In this document: one piece after another, positions 16,751-24,807 of the stretch | How the letters are laid out: every line of letters begins with the position of its first letter | Position numbering within the stretch: the stretch's first letter is position 1 | DNA from: Gemmatimonas sp. | GTDB taxonomy: Bacteria; Gemmatimonadota; Gemmatimonadetes; Gemmatimonadales; Gemmatimonadaceae | NCBI RefSeq assembly: GCF_031426495.1 | Contig: NZ_JANPLK010000009.1 | Location: 62,001-126,000 of the forward strand | Direction of reading: 5' to 3' | Length of the DNA stretch: 64,000 bases | Notes under the pieces: generated by a model | Told to the model about the DNA's origin: nothing | Database searches by the model: none | Seen by the model: only the letters and a program-made list of their open reading frames with translations | Position numbers and translations under genes: made by a program

Positions 16751-18073
16751 CTATCGCATGGCGCGCGCATCGACGAGCGCGCTGTACAACATCGTCTGGA
16801 ATCGGCCGACCACGTCGGTGCCGCTTGGGAGTTGATTGATCATGAACACGATGACGAGCCCTTCGGCGGGATCGACTTTGTAGTTCGATCCGTAGGCGCC
16901 GCCCCAACCGTACGTGCCGACCGACGACGAACCGGTCGCGCCGTAGCGTTCGGTGGTCTCGAAGCCAAGACCAAATCCGGTGGTCGTGCCGTGCAGCGTA
17001 CCCACCTGATTGGTGGTCATCAGGGCCACGGTGTGCGGCGCGAGATATTGCTGGCCGTTCCAGCGGCCGCCGTGGGCGATCATCTGCAGAAATCGCGCAT
17101 AGTCACGGGCGGTGGACACGAGTCCTGCGCCACCGGCAAAGCTCACGCGTGGCCCGTCGACGTAGTGCCCCTGACCGCGCGCACCGTCTGACGCACGGCG
17201 CACGCGACCGGAGTCGTTGGCGTAGACCGTGACGAGGCGATTGCGCTGGGCGACCGGCAGGAAGAAGTGGGTGTCGCGCATGCCGAGCGGTTGCGTGAGA
17301 CGCGAGCGCAGAAACGCGTCGAGCGGCATGCCAGACGCGCGCTCGACGATGCACCCGAGGATGTCGGTATTGTAGCCGTACACCCATGCCTCGCCGGGCT
17401 GCGCCACGAAGGGCAGCGTGCCGAGTCGGTCCATCGTGGTGCAGACAGGTTCGGTCTTGTCGGCGGTGTACCAGCCGAAGCCGGCGGCGGGACCGAGGCC
17501 CTGTAGTTCGTAGCGGGCGCGCACCGATGCGTCGGTGCCGTAGGAAATGCCGGCGGTATGCGTGAGCAGATCGCGGATGGAGATGGCGCGTCGGGCCGCG
17601 ACGATCGACACCCCGGTGTCGGTGCGTGTGGCGACGGTGGTCCGGGCGAACGACGGCAGGAAGCGGCTCACTGGCGTCGCGAGCGTGAGTCGTCCTTCCT
17701 CGAGGAGCATGAGGACGGCGGTGCTGGTGAGCGCCTTGCTCTGCGAGGCGATGCGGAACACGGCATCCGGTGTCATGCGCCGCTGCGCTTCGCGATCGCT
17801 CCAGCCGACGGCACGTTCGTACACCACCTGATCGTCTCGCAACACGAGGGCCACCGCGCCCGCGATTTCGTCCTGCGCCACGGCGGCGTCGAGCATGGAG
17901 TCGATCCGGGCCAGCCGATCGACCGCGAAACCCTGGCGTCGGGTTGTCGCTTCGCGCGACGCGGGCCTCGGTGCGGACTGCGCACCCAGGTCAGTGGTCA
18001 GCGGCACACTGACGAGGAGCATCATCGCGAGGACAATCGCGCAGGACCGCACAGAACTCGACGGACGGGACAT
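16751..18073 (-). CDS. Exported serine hydrolase (class C beta-lactamase/esterase fold)
   Basis: A 440-residue enzyme of the serine beta-lactamase-like superfamily. I chose the ATG at 18073 because it yields M-S-R-P-S-S-S and a signal peptide ending near G-A-Q (residue 32); the open frame further up runs through a divergent gene's coding region. The catalytic S-x-x-K is S110-Q-S-K113 and the second-box candidate is Y-G-Y-N at 232-235. Members include D-aminopeptidases, esterases and penicillin-binding-like enzymes, so beta-lactamase activity should not be assumed. It is convergent with the histidine kinase gene and divergent from the GHL10 lipoprotein gene. Confidence 0.88.
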   Translation of the reverse strand: MSRPSSSVRSCAIVLAMMLLVSVPLTTDLGAQSAPRPASREATTRRQGFAVDRLARIDSMLDAAVAQDEIAGAVALVLRDDQVVYERAVGWSDREAQRRMTPDAVFRIASQSKALTSTAVLMLLEEGRLTLATPVSRFLPSFARTTVATRTDTGVSIVAARRAISIRDLLTHTAGISYGTDASVRARYELQGLGPAAGFGWYTADKTEPVCTTMDRLGTLPFVAQPGEAWVYGYNTDILGCIVERASGMPLDAFLRSRLTQPLGMRDTHFFLPVAQRNRLVTVYANDSGRVRRASDGARGQGHYVDGPRVSFAGGAGLVSTARDYARFLQMIAHGGRWNGQQYLAPHTVALMTTNQVGTLHGTTTGFGLGFETTERYGATGSSSVGTYGWGGAYGSNYKVDPAEGLVIVFMINQLPSGTDVVGRFQTMLYSALVDARAMR

Positions 18074-18157
18074 GAGGAGGCGTGTCGGGGGACAGTCGAC
18101 CAGCGAAAACGATCTGCCACGGCTTCCGCATTGGCGGCGTTTGGGCGAAGCTACGCC

Positions 18158-19702
18158 ATGCAATGGACGAAGGCTACTCCACGTGTTCTGACGGCGGTGT
18201 CGGTCGCCGCGATACTCGGCGCGTGTGCAACTGGCGAGTCGCCGACCGAGCCGGTCACGCCGCCCCCACCCCCGCCGCCGGTCGTCTTTACCGTGCCGGC
18301 GGTCGTGCGCGAGTTCCGGGGGATGTGGATCGCGACCGTCGCCAACATCGACTGGCCATCGCGCAGCGGCCTCTCGGTGGCACAGCAGCAGACCGAGTTC
18401 TCGCTGATCCTGGACGCGGCGGAGCAGGCCGGGTTGAACGCCGTGGTCCTGCAGGTCCGCGCGGCCGGCGACGCCATGTTCCCGTCGACGCTCGAGCCGT
18501 GGTCGCGCTCGCTTTCCGGTACGCAGGGTGTCGACCCTGGCTACGACCCACTGGCCTATGCGATCACGCAGGCGCGACTGCGCGGCCTCGAAGTGCACGC
18601 CTGGTTCAATCCGTTCCGCGCCGCGAATCTCAGCGACACGCTGCGACTGGCGAGTTCGCACCTCGCCGTTCGTCGTCCCGATCTCACGCGCAAGTATTGC
18701 ACGCAGCTCTGGTTCGATCCGGGTGAAGCCGCCGTGCAGGATCAGGCGATCGCCGTGATTACCGATGTGCTGCGCCGTTACGACGTGGACGCAGTGCATC
18801 TCGATGACTTTTTTTATCCGTATCCCGACACGAGATGTGTGGGGCTCGATTTCCCCGACAGTACCACGTACGCCACGTATCTACGGGGCGGAGGGCTGCT
18901 GGCTCGCGCCGACTGGCGCCGCGACAATGTGAACCGGTTCGTGGAGCGGTTGTATCGGGAGGCGCACGTGGTGTCGCCGACGGCGCGCGTCGGCATCAGC
19001 CCGTTCGGTATCTGGCGTCCGGGGAGCCCGGCGGGCATCGTCGGACTCGACTCGTACGCCTCGATCTACGCCGACTCACGCACGTGGTTGCAACGCGGCT
19101 GGGTGGACTACTTCGCGCCGCAGCTGTATTGGTCGATCGCGTCCACCGGCCAAAGCTTTGGTGCGCTGCTGTCGTGGTGGGGACAGCAGAACACGATGCG
19201 TCGTCATCTCTGGCCCGGCCTGGCGGCGTATCGTGTCAGCGACGGCAGCACGAGTCCGTACACGGCGGCGGAAATTCCGGCGCAGGTGCAGCTCACGCGC
19301 GGGCAGAACGCCGCGGCGGGTGGTTCGACCGGATCATTGCTCTACAACACGACCGTGGTGCTGAACGATCGCGGCGGGCTGCGTTCGTTGCTCACGAGTG
19401 GCGTGTTCGCCGCCCGCGCATTGCCGCCCGCTACCGATTGGCTCGACGCGGTGTCGCCGCCGGCACCGACGATCGGCGTGACGTCGCTCGGTGCCGTGCT
19501 GCGCGTGTCGATCACGCCGGTCACGAGTGAACCGCTGTCGTGGTACCTCGTCCGCTGGCGCACCAACGGCACGTGGTCGCAGCGTGTGCAGCGAGTCACG
19601 GCGCTCACCGTGGATGTGCCATCGGCGGGAACGGATGGCGTCGTGGTCAACGCCATCGACAAGGTGGGCAACGCCAGTACCGACGTGGTGTGGCGCCCGT
19701 AG
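18158..19702 (+). CDS. Glycoside-hydrolase-like (GHL10/DUF187) lipoprotein
   Basis: A 514-residue lipoprotein. The ATG at 18158 gives a short basic N-terminus, a hydrophobic core and the lipobox I-L-G-A-C (Cys23), followed by a Pro-rich tether. The body (about 55-400) is a TIM-barrel-like domain of the GHL10 family: E-F-R-G-M-W-I-A-T-V-A-N-I-D-W-P at its start, L-Q-V-R-A-A-G-D-A, H-A-W-F-N-P-F-R and V-H-L-D-D-F-F-Y-P-Y. A C-terminal fibronectin-III-like segment (about 425-514) ends the protein. GHL10 proteins such as YngK act on or bind cell-wall or exogenous polysaccharide; catalysis is not proven here. The long reading frame upstream of 18158 is antisense to the serine hydrolase and not part of this gene. 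Confidence 0.87.
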   Translation: MQWTKATPRVLTAVSVAAILGACATGESPTEPVTPPPPPPPVVFTVPAVVREFRGMWIATVANIDWPSRSGLSVAQQQTEFSLILDAAEQAGLNAVVLQVRAAGDAMFPSTLEPWSRSLSGTQGVDPGYDPLAYAITQARLRGLEVHAWFNPFRAANLSDTLRLASSHLAVRRPDLTRKYCTQLWFDPGEAAVQDQAIAVITDVLRRYDVDAVHLDDFFYPYPDTRCVGLDFPDSTTYATYLRGGGLLARADWRRDNVNRFVERLYREAHVVSPTARVGISPFGIWRPGSPAGIVGLDSYASIYADSRTWLQRGWVDYFAPQLYWSIASTGQSFGALLSWWGQQNTMRRHLWPGLAAYRVSDGSTSPYTAAEIPAQVQLTRGQNAAAGGSTGSLLYNTTVVLNDRGGLRSLLTSGVFAARALPPATDWLDAVSPPAPTIGVTSLGAVLRVSITPVTSEPLSWYLVRWRTNGTWSQRVQRVTALTVDVPSAGTDGVVVNAIDKVGNASTDVVWRP

Positions 19703-19720
19703 TCGCGGCACCGGCGCGCA

Positions 19721-21034
19721 CTACTCGTCCATGTGCGTGTTGTCGCGCGTTTCCGGCATCGTGGCATACACGACCAGCGAGGCGAGAATGCAGCCGGTGA
19801 CGTACCAGTAGAACCAACGCTCGTGGCCCATGTTCTTGAACCAGAGCGCGAAGTATTCCGCGGTGCCACCGAACACGGAGACCGCGACGGCATACGGGAA
19901 GCCAACGCCGAGGGCGCGAATGCTGGTCGGGAAGAGCTCGGCCTTCACGACGGCGTTGATGGCGGTGTAGCCGCTGACGGCAACGAGCGCGATGATGAGC
20001 AGCGTGAGCGCCTGCGGAATCGTACGGGCCCCTTCGAGCGCGGTGAGCACGGGCACTGTGCCAAGGGTGCCGAGAACGCCGAAGGCGGTGAGGACCGGCC
20101 GTCGACCGATGCGGTCGGAGAGGGCGCCGATGGCTGGCTGCAGCATCATGTAGATCAGCAGGGAGATCGCGTTGATATACGTCGCGTCGCTCTTGCTGAA
20201 GCCGGCGGTGTTCACCAGGAACTTCTGCGCGTACGTCGTGAACGTGTAGAACGCGACGGTGCCGCCAGCGGTGAGGCCGACCACGGTGAGCACGGCGCGC
20301 GGGTGCGCCATGAGGCCACGCGCCGTGGCGGCCGCGCTCTGGGGCGGACGTGATGCGCGATCCTTCTCGAACGCCGACGTCTCTTCGAGGCCGCGGCGCA
20401 TAGCTACGGCAACGACGGCCAACGCGGCACCGACGATGAACGGAATACGCCAGCCCCACGACTCCAATTCGGCCGGCGCCATCGTGCGCTGCAACAACAG
20501 CAGCATCGCCAGCGCCAATAACTGGCCCATGATGAGCGTGACGTACTGAAAGCTCGACCAGAAACCGCGATGCGTCTTGCCGGCCATTTCACTGAGATAG
20601 GTCGCACTGGCGCCGTATTCACCGCCCACGCTCAGTCCCTGCAGCAGGCGGGCCAGCACGAGCATGGCCGGCGCGATCACGCCGATCTTCGCGTAGCTTG
20701 GCGTGATCGCGATCAGCAGCGAGCCACCGCACATCAGCAACACGGACAACGTGAGCGCGGCGCGACGTCCGTGCTTGTCGGCGTAGCGGCCCATCAGCCA
20801 GCCACCGGCGGGTCGCATGAGAAAGCCCACGGCGAATACCGCTGCCGCGTTCAACAGCTGCACGGTCTGATTGGCGGGTGGAAAGAAGCTCTTCGCGAAA
20901 TAGAGCGAAAAGGCCGAGTACACGTACCAGTCGTACCATTCGACGAGGTTGCCCACCGAGCCGCCCACGATGGAGCGCAGGCGACTGCGGGCCGACTTGG
21001 GGGCGCCGATCGCGGTCGTGATCGGCGCGCTCAT
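19721..21034 (-). CDS. MFS transporter, metabolite:H+ symporter type (KgtP/ProP-like)
   Basis: A 437-residue inner-membrane permease with twelve expected helices. It opens with G-N-L-V-E-W-Y-D-W-Y-V-Y, the signature of the metabolite:H+ symporter family, and has the loop 2-3 motif G-R-Y-A-D-K-H-G-R-R-A-A plus R-L-L-Q-G-L-S-V-G-G-E-Y-G in helix 4. Family substrates are small organic acids, osmolytes or alpha-ketoglutarate; the sequence does not decide which. Its ATG overlaps the stop of the upstream P-loop gene by ATGA, indicating translational coupling. It is convergent with the GHL10 gene with an 18-base gap. Confidence 0.9.
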   Translation of the reverse strand: MSAPITTAIGAPKSARSRLRSIVGGSVGNLVEWYDWYVYSAFSLYFAKSFFPPANQTVQLLNAAAVFAVGFLMRPAGGWLMGRYADKHGRRAALTLSVLLMCGGSLLIAITPSYAKIGVIAPAMLVLARLLQGLSVGGEYGASATYLSEMAGKTHRGFWSSFQYVTLIMGQLLALAMLLLLQRTMAPAELESWGWRIPFIVGAALAVVAVAMRRGLEETSAFEKDRASRPPQSAAATARGLMAHPRAVLTVVGLTAGGTVAFYTFTTYAQKFLVNTAGFSKSDATYINAISLLIYMMLQPAIGALSDRIGRRPVLTAFGVLGTLGTVPVLTALEGARTIPQALTLLIIALVAVSGYTAINAVVKAELFPTSIRALGVGFPYAVAVSVFGGTAEYFALWFKNMGHERWFYWYVTGCILASLVVYATMPETRDNTHMDE

Positions 21035-21900
21035 GTGGCGACCTGCGCGTCGATGGTGCGGGCCAAGAGGTCGAGGAGGTCGGACTCGGTGTGGACGCCG
21101 GGGACGTCGTGCATGTCGATCACGTAGCCATGGCGTGAAGCGATCGCCTCATAGAGTGGAATACGGTGGGCGAGCAGCTGTTCGAATCCCCACACCGCGA
21201 AGTCGTCTGGATCGACCGCGTCGTTGTGCCCGATGCCGCGCAACGATTGGTACTCGGTCCACTTCGCATCGAGGAATGCCGGATTGTAGTACATGGGTTT
21301 CGGATGCGCGCGGAAGCGATCCACCAACATGCGCGTGTGTTCCGCCGACCCGCGGATGTATACGAGCAGGCTGTGATCGGCGAGGCACCGCAGAACGGGA
21401 TCCTGCTCGTCGAACGGGTCGACGACTTCGCACAGACTGCCGCCCGAGTCGCAGACGAAATGCGTGTAGCCGTAGATGTCCTTGGCGCGTTCGATGAACT
21501 CGGGCACGTCGAGCAACGCCCGGATCTCCGCCACTCGGTGCTGGGCCTGCCGGCGCCGGTATTCGTCGAACGACAGACCGCCCCGCTCGGGATCGCCCGG
21601 TTGGCCCAGATAGGTGGACAGCGGACTCAAATTCTCGAACGAGATGTTGGAGCGGATGTAAATCGAGTCGGAGCGCAGCAACTGGCGCAGGAAGGGATTC
21701 CGCATCGCCTCCCGCTTGAAGTTGTCGACAATGTGCTCGTCCATGTATCGCGTGCCGATGCGATAGTCGACGGAATACTGGAACCAGTCGTGCTTCTGCA
21801 GCAGTCCGGCGAGCGAGGTTTTGCCCACGCCGGACATGCCGAAAAAGGTCACGGCATGGGCGTGCTGGTCACGGAGGGCTCGTCCCGATGAGAATCGCAT
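21031..21900 (-). CDS. P-loop NTPase of unknown function
   Basis: A cytoplasmic protein of 289 residues. The ATG at 21900 places the Walker A motif G-M-S-G-V-G-K-T-S at residues 21-29 after a short beta strand (A-V-T-F-F). Other recognisable pieces are T-H-F-V-C-D-S-G-G-S as a possible Walker B strand, and a C-terminal D-L-L-A-R-T-I. The Walker A is kinase-like (G-x-x-G-x-G-K-T), so a nucleotide-dependent kinase or switch is possible. I do not recognise a named family. The earlier in-frame extension to 22140 overlaps a divergent thioesterase gene and is rejected. The stop overlaps the MFS start, so the two proteins probably work on the same process. Confidence 0.75.
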   Translation of the reverse strand: MRFSSGRALRDQHAHAVTFFGMSGVGKTSLAGLLQKHDWFQYSVDYRIGTRYMDEHIVDNFKREAMRNPFLRQLLRSDSIYIRSNISFENLSPLSTYLGQPGDPERGGLSFDEYRRRQAQHRVAEIRALLDVPEFIERAKDIYGYTHFVCDSGGSLCEVVDPFDEQDPVLRCLADHSLLVYIRGSAEHTRMLVDRFRAHPKPMYYNPAFLDAKWTEYQSLRGIGHNDAVDPDDFAVWGFEQLLAHRIPLYEAIASRHGYVIDMHDVPGVHTESDLLDLLARTIDAQVAT

Positions 21901-21948
21901 CGTGCTAACTTCCGCTCCGGCTTCAAGGACCTCAACCCCTCCCCCCGA

Positions 21949-22377
21949 ATGTCGTTCGCCAAGCATGGCCTGCAGGTCTTCGATATCCCGATCACGGTGG
22001 TGCCGGCGGACATCGACGACAATGACCACGTCAACAACGTGGTGTACCTGCGCTGGATCTTCGACGTGGCGCTGGCCCACTGGAACGCCAGCGCCTCCGA
22101 CGCGATGAAAGCGGTGTATGGCTGGGTCGCCACGCGCCACGAAATCGACTATCGCCGGGAAGCGGTGTTCGGAGACGCGATTGTGGCGCGCACCTGGATC
22201 GGCGCGGTCGATTCACGGCGATTCGAGCGGCATACCGAAATCGTGCGGACCGCTGATGATCACGTGCTGGCCCGCGGCCGGTCGCTGTGGACGCTGATTT
22301 CACGCGACACGGGACGGATCACGCGCATTCCGCCCGACATGGTCACCCTCTTCTCGGCGTACATGCACCCGGCCTGA
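21949..22377 (+). CDS. Acyl-CoA thioesterase, hotdog fold (YbgC/4-HBT type)
   Basis: A 142-residue hotdog-fold enzyme hydrolysing an acyl-CoA thioester in the cytoplasm. The block D-I-D-D-N-D-H-V-N-N-V-V-Y-L-R-W is the 4-hydroxybenzoyl-CoA thioesterase/YbgC signature with the catalytic Asp and the H-V-N-N-x-x-Y helix start. H-E-I-D-Y-R-R-E-A follows as the central strand. Length is typical. The start is 48 bases from the divergent P-loop gene. The substrate chain length cannot be read from sequence. The stop is followed by short tandem repeats shared with the end of the convergent serine hydrolase gene. Confidence 0.9.
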   Translation: MSFAKHGLQVFDIPITVVPADIDDNDHVNNVVYLRWIFDVALAHWNASASDAMKAVYGWVATRHEIDYRREAVFGDAIVARTWIGAVDSRRFERHTEIVRTADDHVLARGRSLWTLISRDTGRITRIPPDMVTLFSAYMHPA

Positions 22378-22427
22378 GCGGGTCCGGTCTTGGCCGGTCC
22401 GTTTACTGCCGGTCCGGTTACTGCCGC
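22378..22427. repeat. Short tandem repeats in a convergent gap
   Basis: About three imperfect copies of a 14-16-base unit (GGTCCGGTT-ACTGCC type) fill the gap between the thioesterase and serine hydrolase stops. The minus-strand stop lies in the last copy, and the neighbouring copy repeats the terminal CAG-TAA. Confidence 0.5.
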
Positions 22428-23824
22428 GCGAAGGCCCGTGAGCCGGCGTAGAGATAGGCGGCCTTGCCGTTGTCCGTGCGCGCGTACACACGCCTCGGCG
22501 CCCCCTGCGGCGGTGTCACTTCCAGTTCCTGCGTCCCGACCATCTTCACAGTCATCGTGATGCCGCCCTGCAACATCTTCAGCGCGCCGTCCTGTTCGCG
22601 CACCTCGAGGACGTTGCGTCCCTGCACATACCGGCCCACCAGCGCCGCGCGCTCGGCGGCGTTGGCGTCTCGCGGCACCGCTGCCGTGACTTTCGGCTGG
22701 GCATAGCCCACCGCCAACTGTAGGGCGGCCGATTCGATCGCATCGATCCCCGAGCCGGGGCCGTTGACGAGCACGATCACGGCGGCCTTGCGGTCGGGGA
22801 GCATGGTGACGCTCGCGTTGTAGCCGTTGATCGCCCCGCCGTGCGTCCAGACGCGATCCTTGCCCGAGCGTCCAACCACAAGGCCATAGCCGTACATCGC
22901 GGAGTCGAGTCCTGAACCGCCCGGGTGGGCCACGTAGCCGGTGGTGACACGGCGCACAGCACCGGCCGAGAACGCCTGCGCGCCGTCGATCATACCACCG
23001 TTCATCAGGGCGATCGCAAATCGCGCCAACTCCGGCGCCGTGGCGAACAGAAATCCCGCCGCCCACTGCGCGGTATTCTCCGTCATCGGGCGCACCATCT
23101 GCATGCCGTTGGCGCCGGCCTGGTGCCCCATCGCAATCGGATACGTCAGCGCTTCCAGCGGCTTGAAGGTGCTGAGCTTCATCGCGGCTGGTCGCATCAC
23201 GAGCGATTCCACCAGCGCCGCGAAGCGCTGCTTGCCGGCCACTTCCGCCACGTAGCCCGCCATCGAGATGCTGGGGTTCGAGTAAGAGAACGTGCGTCCG
23301 GGCTCGGTATAGAACAGCGTATCGCCGACTTCGCGCATCACTTCGCCCAGTGCGCCTTCACCCATCCGCCCATACGCGACGGCATTGTCGAGCCACCCGG
23401 CGCTGTGCGTCATGAGTTGCTGCGTCGTGACGGCACCGACCTTCTTCCCCTTCAGCGACGGCACGATGTCGGCGATCGGCACCGACATGTCGATGCGCTG
23501 TTGCTCGGCCAATTCGGCGAGCATCGTTCCGGTAAACATCTTGGTGACGGAGCCAACGCGCAGCAGCATGTCGGCAGTCATCCGTTGCTGGGTCTCGACG
23601 TTGGCGAGGCCGTAGCCCTGCGCATAGGCGAGCTTGCCGTCGACGACCACGGCCACGGTGGCCCCGGGCGCTTTCGACGTGGCGAGGGCCACGCGGGCCA
23701 CGCTGTCGAGGCGAGGCGCCCAGCTGGGCGTTGTTGTTCCTGGGGCTGCTTGCGCGTGTCCGATGCGGGCAGCAATCGCCAGCACGACCGTGGCGACGGC
23801 GATGGGGGAGCGGGAAATTAGCAT
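22418..23824 (-). CDS. Exported serine hydrolase (class C beta-lactamase fold)
   Basis: A 468-residue exported enzyme with a signal peptide ending at G-H-A-Q near residue 25. S92-V-T-K95 is the catalytic S-x-x-K, and F-S-Y-S-N-P provides the Y-x-N box. A third box H-G-G (in V-W-T-H-G-G-A-I-N-G) is present, completing the three canonical motifs. The C-terminal 120 residues form a separate beta-rich domain seen in many esterase/peptidase members. Substrate is unknown; D-amino-peptide or ester hydrolysis is as likely as beta-lactam cleavage. It is a distant paralogue of the enzyme at 16751-18073, and both genes stand alone on the minus strand. Confidence 0.9.
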   Translation of the reverse strand: MLISRSPIAVATVVLAIAARIGHAQAAPGTTTPSWAPRLDSVARVALATSKAPGATVAVVVDGKLAYAQGYGLANVETQQRMTADMLLRVGSVTKMFTGTMLAELAEQQRIDMSVPIADIVPSLKGKKVGAVTTQQLMTHSAGWLDNAVAYGRMGEGALGEVMREVGDTLFYTEPGRTFSYSNPSISMAGYVAEVAGKQRFAALVESLVMRPAAMKLSTFKPLEALTYPIAMGHQAGANGMQMVRPMTENTAQWAAGFLFATAPELARFAIALMNGGMIDGAQAFSAGAVRRVTTGYVAHPGGSGLDSAMYGYGLVVGRSGKDRVWTHGGAINGYNASVTMLPDRKAAVIVLVNGPGSGIDAIESAALQLAVGYAQPKVTAAVPRDANAAERAALVGRYVQGRNVLEVREQDGALKMLQGGITMTVKMVGTQELEVTPPQGAPRRVYARTDNGKAAYLYAGSRAFARQ

Positions 23825-23902
23825 CTGTAGATCATGCTGGGTGGACGTCCGCTGGCAAGTAGCTGCGGATGCGTTTGGGGAACCGAATGGTGGTTCGCGC
23901 GA

Positions 23903-23908
23903 TAAGAT
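23903..23908 (+). promoter_or_regulatory. Candidate -10 box (TAAGAT) of a leaderless promoter
   Basis: TAAGAT ends six bases before the ATG of the small lipoprotein gene. No -35 is obvious. Confidence 0.45.
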
Positions 23909-23914
23909 TGAGCT

Positions 23915-24304
23915 ATGACCAGACCCTTATTGAGGTCGCCGTCGGTGCTGCTACTGACGGCGCTGTGCACCCTCGGCGCCTGCTCGAACTCGCCGTCCGA
24001 TCCCGTCGTGTGTGACACGTCGGCGCGCGCCGGTATCACGGTCACGATCAAGGATGCCGAGACGAATGCGCCGCTGGCCGCGACGGCGCGCGGCGTGGTG
24101 CGCGACGGCGCGTACGTGGACTCGCTCGTCCTCGTCGCCCCCGACACGCGTGCGGCGGCGTTGGAGCGTTCGGGGACGTACAGCGTCGAGGTGCGCCTGG
24201 CGGGCTATCAGAACTTCAACGCGTCGAACGTCCGCGTCACGGCTGGCACCTGCCATGTGAACGCGGTGGTGGTGCCGGCGTTGCTGTTGAAGGTTCGCAG
24301 TTAA
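23915..24304 (+). CDS. Small lipoprotein with carboxypeptidase-regulatory-like fold
   Basis: A 129-residue lipoprotein. The lipobox L-G-A-C sits after a hydrophobic stretch at about residues 10-20. The rest reads as a single beta-sandwich: I-T-V-T-I-K-D-A-E-T-N-A-P-L, then T-Y-S-V-E-V-R-L-A-G-Y-Q-N-F, a pattern typical of carboxypeptidase-regulatory domains. Two later Cys (in V-V-C-D and G-T-C-H) could form a disulfide. No enzymatic residues are visible. It stands alone, with a candidate leaderless promoter upstream and a long foldback after the stop. Confidence 0.7.
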   Translation: MTRPLLRSPSVLLLTALCTLGACSNSPSDPVVCDTSARAGITVTIKDAETNAPLAATARGVVRDGAYVDSLVLVAPDTRAAALERSGTYSVEVRLAGYQNFNASNVRVTAGTCHVNAVVVPALLLKVRS

Positions 24305-24807
24305 CGGCGCTTCAACTTCGCGGCTCGTTTCGCTCAGCTATTGGCTCGCTGGCTCGTGGTACGTGACGGCGGCTTCGGTGTGGCAGTGTCCGGCGCGAGC
24401 GGGCGGATTCCTTTCGCCGCTTGCTGCGCGGGGATGGCCGCGCGCCTGTCGCTGCGCTCCGGCGCCGGCCCCTCCCACGCAGAGGCGGCTGCAGGGACCC
24501 CCGTCGCGCCCTGGTGGTGACGGGTCGTCGCGACGGCAAGGCGCCGGCGGCGAGCGCGGGGCGTGACGTCACCGAGGCGCTTGTGCCACCGAACAGTGTG
24601 CGCGACTTGCCCCGAGCGGACGCCGGTCTTTACGGGGGAGGGCGCGCGCTTGGCGGATGCACGAGGATGCGCGGCCATCCGCCCGCAGAAAAGCCGCGAA
24701 GGGGAGACCACGCGCCCGAACCGCATGCCGGTCACCGAACGCGGCGCCCTTTCACGCCGACGAACAATCCGCCGCGCAACCGCACCACGATCTCGCCGTC
24801 GAGCCAA
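24305..24807. repeat. Long imperfect palindrome filling a convergent gap
   Basis: About 500 bases without a believable gene lie between two convergent stops. The two halves are inverted copies of each other. ATTGGCTCG at 24340-24348 matches CGAGCCAAT at 24800-24808, TTCGGTG at 24374-24380 matches CACCGAA at 24733-24739, and GGATGGCCGCGC at 24432-24443 matches GCGCGGCCATCC at 24669-24680, with degenerate similarity in between. A perfect 10-base palindrome, GTGACGTCAC at 24563-24572, lies near the centre. Open frames on both strands here are Arg/Pro-rich products of the GC content. It could be a decayed foldback element or a structured transcript end. Confidence 0.6.

Noticed and set aside
17558..18157. 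A 200-codon upstream extension of the GHL10 lipoprotein frame
   Set aside because: It is antisense to the serine hydrolase gene, has no signal peptide, and the lipobox start at 18158 is clearly the real one.
18074..18799. A 240-codon upstream extension of the serine hydrolase frame on the minus strand
   Set aside because: It lies antisense to the GHL10 gene; the signal peptide begins at 18073.
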